Shown here piece by piece: positions 4,694 through 7,589 of a stretch of DNA of 7,589 nt. Position 1 is the stretch's first letter, and each line of letters opens with the position of its first letter. The translations under genes and the position numbers were made by a program. The notes below the pieces were generated by a model. The model had not been told where the DNA came from, searched no databases, and saw only the letters and a program-made list of their open reading frames with translations. The stretch is from Gammaproteobacteria bacterium (GTDB lineage Bacteria > Pseudomonadota > Gammaproteobacteria > Pseudomonadales > Azotimanducaceae), in the NCBI GenBank assembly GCA_030432795.1, contig JAUILW010000143.1:1-7589 (forward strand), in the 5' to 3' direction.

Positions 4694-5923
4694 GTGCGTC
4701 ATCTGGTCATTCTGCTCTCACTGCTCTCACTGCTCTCACTGCTCTTCGCGCCACGCGCTCTGGCTGAAGCGCGGCTGGAGGGTGAAGTGCAGCTGCAGGG
4801 CCGCTGGTTCGCACAGGAGGGCACGTTTGGCCAGGCGCGATTCCATCCGAGCCTTGCACTGCAGGGCGAACTGGTCGTCGACGTGGGCGTTGAGGATCAG
4901 TTTGTATTCACCCCGTTTCTCAGGGTTGATCGCGAGGATGCGTCGCGCACCCATTTCGACGTGCGCGAACTGTACTGGGGCCACCTGGAAGACCGTTGGG
5001 AGCTGAACGTCGGCGTGCGCCAGGTGTTCTGGGGGGTGACGGAGTTCCATCACCTGGTGGACATCATCAACCAGACGGATCAGGTGGAGAACATCGACGA
5101 CGAGGACCGCCTGGGCCAGCCCATGGCGCAGCTCTCTCTCGTGCGAGATTGGGGCATCCTTGACTTCTACCTGCTTGCCGGCTTGCGCGAGCGGCAGTTC
5201 GCCGGGCGCGACGGGCGACTGCGCCTGCCGCTGAAGATCGACACCGCGCGCGCGGTGTTCGAATCCGCCGCTGACGAACGACGCCTGGATGGGGCAGTGC
5301 GTTGGTCATCGAGCATCGGAGCGCTGAACTTCGCGCTGCATCACTTCTCCGGCACCAGCCGCGACCCTGAGTTGCTGATCAACACCGATGGCAGCCGCCT
5401 GGTGCCCCGCTACAACGTCATCGATCAGAGCGGTGTGGAGGCGCAGTATCTGCAAGGCGATTGGGCGTGGAAGCTCGAGGCCCTGTCGCGCACGGGCGAG
5501 GGTGACCGGTACAGCGCTGCTGTGGCTGGTTTCGAGCGCACGTTGGTGGGGGTGTTCGACTCCGCGATGGACATGGGTGTGGTGGTCGAGTACCTGTTCG
5601 ACGACCGAGACGAGGCCGCCTGGAACACGCTGTTCGAGCACGATGTGGCGCTTGGCGCGCGCTTTACCTGGAACGACGCCCATGACAGCAATGCGCTTCT
5701 CGGCATCATCTGGGATACGCAAACAGGCGAACGCATTGTTTCCCTCGAGGCGCAGCGCCAGCTGGGTGCAGACTGGCTGCTGCGCTTGGAAGGGCGCATG
5801 TTTTCCGGTTCCCGCGCCGTACCTGCCAACCGACCGCTGCAGGCGCTCACCGACTTACGCCATCGCGCTGGTTTCCTCGAGCGCGATGACTTTCTGCAGA
5901 TCGAGCTTGCGAGGTACTTCTGA
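4694..5923 (+). CDS. Putative outer-membrane beta-barrel protein of unknown function
   Basis: A 409-residue exported protein. From the GTG at 4694 it begins with a signal peptide: a short basic start (R2, H3), a leucine-rich core (residues 4-19) and a signal peptidase I site ALA at 22-24 before Glu25. The mature part shows alternating polar/hydrophobic strands (for example ELVVDVGVEDQFVFTPFLRV and WELNVGVRQVFWG) separated by acidic turns, and has no further membrane helix. It ends in LQIELARYF, with terminal Phe and hydrophobic residues at -5, -7 and -9, like a BamA-recognised beta signal. A striking block, FWGVTEFHHLVDIINQTD (residues 112-129), looks conserved-motif-like, but I cannot name a family or substrate. 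The same frame stays open upstream to 4478, but that start would overlap lexA by 93 bases and put residues before the signal peptide. The GTG lacks a clear Shine-Dalgarno. It is first in an operon with mscS and hpt. Confidence 0.85.
   Translation: MRHLVILLSLLSLLSLLFAPRALAEARLEGEVQLQGRWFAQEGTFGQARFHPSLALQGELVVDVGVEDQFVFTPFLRVDREDASRTHFDVRELYWGHLEDRWELNVGVRQVFWGVTEFHHLVDIINQTDQVENIDDEDRLGQPMAQLSLVRDWGILDFYLLAGLRERQFAGRDGRLRLPLKIDTARAVFESAADERRLDGAVRWSSSIGALNFALHHFSGTSRDPELLINTDGSRLVPRYNVIDQSGVEAQYLQGDWAWKLEALSRTGEGDRYSAAVAGFERTLVGVFDSAMDMGVVVEYLFDDRDEAAWNTLFEHDVALGARFTWNDAHDSNALLGIIWDTQTGERIVSLEAQRQLGADWLLRLEGRMFSGSRAVPANRPLQALTDLRHRAGFLERDDFLQIELARYF
4712..4744 (+). repeat. 9-bp tandem repeat in the signal-peptide core
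   Basis: CTGCTCTCA occurs three times without change (4712-4720, 4721-4729, 4730-4738), followed by a partial fourth copy CTGCTC (4739-4744). It is in phase with the reading frame and encodes Leu-Leu-Ser three times and then Leu-Leu, the hydrophobic core of the signal peptide of the barrel protein. Confidence 0.97.
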
Positions 5924-6996
5924 TGGAGACGCTCAGCGCTTACCTCGGTGAATACTTCTGGGCAGCCCAGGTGTTCGCCATCGTTCTGGCCACGGCATTT
6001 GTTCGATATCTTGTTAAGGTGTTCTGCGATCGCTTAGCGAAAGCCTTTGCCAGCACTCAAAATCTCTATGACGATGCGCTGGTTGACGCACTGCGCAAAC
6101 CGCTTGGCCTGGCGGTGTGGGTGGTGGGTGTGTCGTTTGCTGCTGAGATTGCAGGCGGCGAGGAGCCTGCGGACATCTTTGCGTACGTAGAGCAGCTACG
6201 CGTCGTCATAGTGCTTGGCCTGCTGGTGTGGTTCGCGGTACGTTTTATTTCCTTCTGCGAAGCGCATGTGGCGGACCCCGAGTACAGCAGCGGGCGGGTC
6301 GACCAGACCACCGCGCTTGCCATCGGCAAGCTGCTGCGCGTGGCGGTGATCGTCTCCGGCGTGCTCATGGCGTTGCAGTATCTCGGCATCCCCATCACCG
6401 GCGTGCTGGCCTTCGGCGGCGTGGGCGGCATTGCTATCGGCTTTGCTGCACGAGACCTGCTGGCCAACTTCTTCGGCGCGCTGATGATTTTTCTCGATCG
6501 GCCTTTTGCCGTCGGCGACTGGGTGCGATCGCCAGATCGGGAGATCGAAGGCACGGTGGAGGACATCGGCTGGCGGCTCACGCGTATCCGTACGTTCGAC
6601 AAACGCCCGCTGTACGTGCCCAACTCCGTGTTCACCAGTATTACCGTGGAAAACCCTTCGCGCATGCGCAATCGGCGTATCTATGAGACGGTGGGCGTGC
6701 GCTATGACGATGTCGCCGCGGTTGCGGATATCGTCGACGACATTAAGCGCATGCTCAGGGCGCATGAAGCCATCGATCAGGAGCAGACGCTCATCGTCAA
6801 CATGCTGCAGTTTTCGGAGTCGTCCATCGACATCATGATCTACACCTTTACGCGTACCACCGTGTGGACCGAGTTTCATGAAATCAAACAGGATGTGCTG
6901 TTGAAGATCGCCGATATCATCAACGCTCGCGGCGCGGAGATCGCCTTTCCCACGAAGACCTTGCATGTTGTGCCCCCGCAGGAGCCAGAACCATGA
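5923..6996 (+). CDS. Mechanosensitive ion channel, MscS family (YnaI-like)
   Basis: A 357-residue inner-membrane channel that should open under membrane tension to release solutes on hypo-osmotic shock. Five hydrophobic segments are visible (about 12-34, 61-78, 92-112, 137-155 and the pore helix 158-191), against three in E. coli MscS and five in YnaI. The pore segment is GGVGGIAIGFAARDLLANFF (165-184), with the Gly/Ala packing pattern of the family. The beta domain follows: DRPFAVGDWVRSPDREIEGT, DIGWRLTRIRTFDKRPLYVPN (from 214) and VENPSRMRNRR. These blocks match E. coli YnaI (343 residues) closely by recall, including RSPDR-IEGTV and the late TTVW motif. The C-terminal alpha/beta domain ends near HVVPP. 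Its ATG overlaps the upstream stop codon as TGATG, with GAGG at 5911-5914 eight bases before, so translation is probably coupled to the barrel gene. Low conductance is inferred from YnaI. Confidence 0.95.
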   Translation: METLSAYLGEYFWAAQVFAIVLATAFVRYLVKVFCDRLAKAFASTQNLYDDALVDALRKPLGLAVWVVGVSFAAEIAGGEEPADIFAYVEQLRVVIVLGLLVWFAVRFISFCEAHVADPEYSSGRVDQTTALAIGKLLRVAVIVSGVLMALQYLGIPITGVLAFGGVGGIAIGFAARDLLANFFGALMIFLDRPFAVGDWVRSPDREIEGTVEDIGWRLTRIRTFDKRPLYVPNSVFTSITVENPSRMRNRRIYETVGVRYDDVAAVADIVDDIKRMLRAHEAIDQEQTLIVNMLQFSESSIDIMIYTFTRTTVWTEFHEIKQDVLLKIADIINARGAEIAFPTKTLHVVPPQEPEP

Positions 6997-7535
6997 TCAG
7001 CCCCGAAGAAGCGCGCCGCATACTCGCTGCGGCTACCGTCGTACACGATGCCGACACGGTACGCGAGGCCATTGCCCGCGTGGCGGTGGCGATCGATGTC
7101 GAGCTTGGCGAAGCGAATCCTCTGATCATGACGGTGCTGCAGGGCGGGCTGTTCTTTGCCGGGCAGCTCCTGCCGCTGTTCGGTTTTCCCATGCAACAGA
7201 CCAGCGTGCACGTCAGCCGCTACTCCAACGGTGCGCCGGGGGATCTGATGTGGGTGGCACGGCCAACCGTGGAGGTCACCGGGCGGACGGTGCTGCTCGT
7301 GGACGACGTCTTCGACGAGGGTCTGACGCTTGCCGCCATTGCCGCAGAGCTTGCGGAGCAGGGGGCGCAACGCGTGTACTCCGCTGTCATCGCCAACAAG
7401 CAGGTGCCGAAGAAGTCTGCGTATCGGCCCGATTTCGTGGCGCTTGAGTGTGGTGATGAGTATCTCTTTGGCTGTGGAATGGATGTGCAGGGCTACTGGC
7501 GCAATCTTCCATCGATCTACGCGGTGGCGCCATGA
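6993..7535 (+). CDS. hpt: Hypoxanthine-guanine phosphoribosyltransferase
   Basis: A 180-residue cytosolic purine-salvage enzyme that joins hypoxanthine or guanine to PRPP, giving IMP or GMP and pyrophosphate. The PRPP-binding motif is VLLVDDVFDEGLT (residues 100-112), with D104/D105 at the ribose-binding acidic pair and D108 at the general-base position (human Asp137). The pyrophosphate loop is LQGG (49-52), with Gln50 where human HGPRT has Lys68. The flexible-loop Ser-Arg-Tyr is at 75-77. K136 (ANKQ) is placed to contact the purine O6, and GMDVQGYWRNL (162-172) matches the C-terminal human segment with Asp193 and Arg199. The start overlaps the mscS stop (ATGA), and AGGAG at 6980-6984 lies eight bases before it. 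Purine specificity (hypoxanthine against guanine or xanthine) cannot be settled by reading. It is the third gene of the operon. Confidence 0.93.
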   Translation: MISPEEARRILAAATVVHDADTVREAIARVAVAIDVELGEANPLIMTVLQGGLFFAGQLLPLFGFPMQQTSVHVSRYSNGAPGDLMWVARPTVEVTGRTVLLVDDVFDEGLTLAAIAAELAEQGAQRVYSAVIANKQVPKKSAYRPDFVALECGDEYLFGCGMDVQGYWRNLPSIYAVAP

Positions 7536-7589
7536 AGCTTGGCGTAATCACCGGTTCCGTCGGTGCGGCCCTGGGCGATGCTGAGGAGC
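7532..7589 (+). CDS. Start of a further operon gene, cut by window edge
   Basis: ATG at 7532 overlaps the hpt stop as ATGA and the frame is open to the edge, giving 19 residues, MKLGVITGSVGAALGDAEE. This looks like the first strand and glycine loop of a Rossmann or phosphorylase fold, but is too short to identify. In several gammaproteobacteria a salvage phosphorylase (S-methyl-5'-thioinosine phosphorylase) follows this kind of phosphoribosyltransferase (recalled), and that is a guess here. The RBS is weak (GGTGG at 7523-7527), in line with coupled translation. Confidence 0.6.
   Translation, partial: MKLGVITGSVGAALGDAEE

Noticed and set aside
5306..5722. Antisense 138-codon frame inside the barrel gene
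   Set aside because: It is a shadow frame; the plus-strand gene has a signal peptide, coherent beta-barrel pattern and coupled downstream gene.
6196..6966. Antisense 256-codon frame inside mscS
   Set aside because: It is opposite a clear MscS-family protein; the product is His/Asp/Gly-rich with no domain.

Overview
The window reads as chromosomal housekeeping DNA from a GC-rich gammaproteobacterium. TopA and LexA follow the Escherichia coli proteins almost residue for residue by recall, lexA carries tandem gammaproteobacterial-type SOS boxes, and an outer-membrane barrel protein shows a Gram-negative envelope. The grouping of a small membrane-anchored protein, topA and lexA resembles the topA/lexA neighbourhood of Pseudomonas. 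However, sulA, which follows lexA there, is not found here. I do not assign a genus. I see no mobile element, CRISPR array, rRNA or tRNA.

Layout. On the left edge, a universal stress protein gene (minus strand, cut by the window) is divergent from a 180-residue N-terminally anchored protein of unknown role (361-903). A 224-base gap follows. It holds a strong sigma-70 promoter with a GC-rich discriminator and a leader of about 100 bases containing a 9-bp long-range stem. It leads into topA (1128-3866), DNA topoisomerase I with three tetracysteine zinc motifs and an unusual 41-residue lysine/alanine tail. A hairpin followed by a short T run closes topA, and lexA (3926-4570, minus) converges on it.

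Upstream of lexA are two tandem LexA boxes. One covers the lexA -10 element and the other lies at the start of the transcript and overlaps the ribosome binding site, the classic autoregulated arrangement. Divergent from lexA is a tightly coupled run of four genes: an outer-membrane beta-barrel protein of a family I cannot name (4694-5923), a YnaI-type mechanosensitive channel (5923-6996), a hypoxanthine-guanine phosphoribosyltransferase (6993-7535), and the first codons of another gene (7532 to the edge). Each junction is a stop/start overlap (TGATG, ATGA, ATGA), so they are probably one transcript.

Working together: topA relaxes negative supercoils, and its promoter has features expected of a supercoiling-sensitive one. 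lexA represses the SOS response. The right-hand operon combines envelope/osmotic functions with purine salvage, and no shared pathway is evident. Most of the window is ordinary. The points worth a second look are the structured topA leader, the TopA basic tail, the 9-bp repeat inside the signal-peptide core of the barrel protein, and that barrel family itself.
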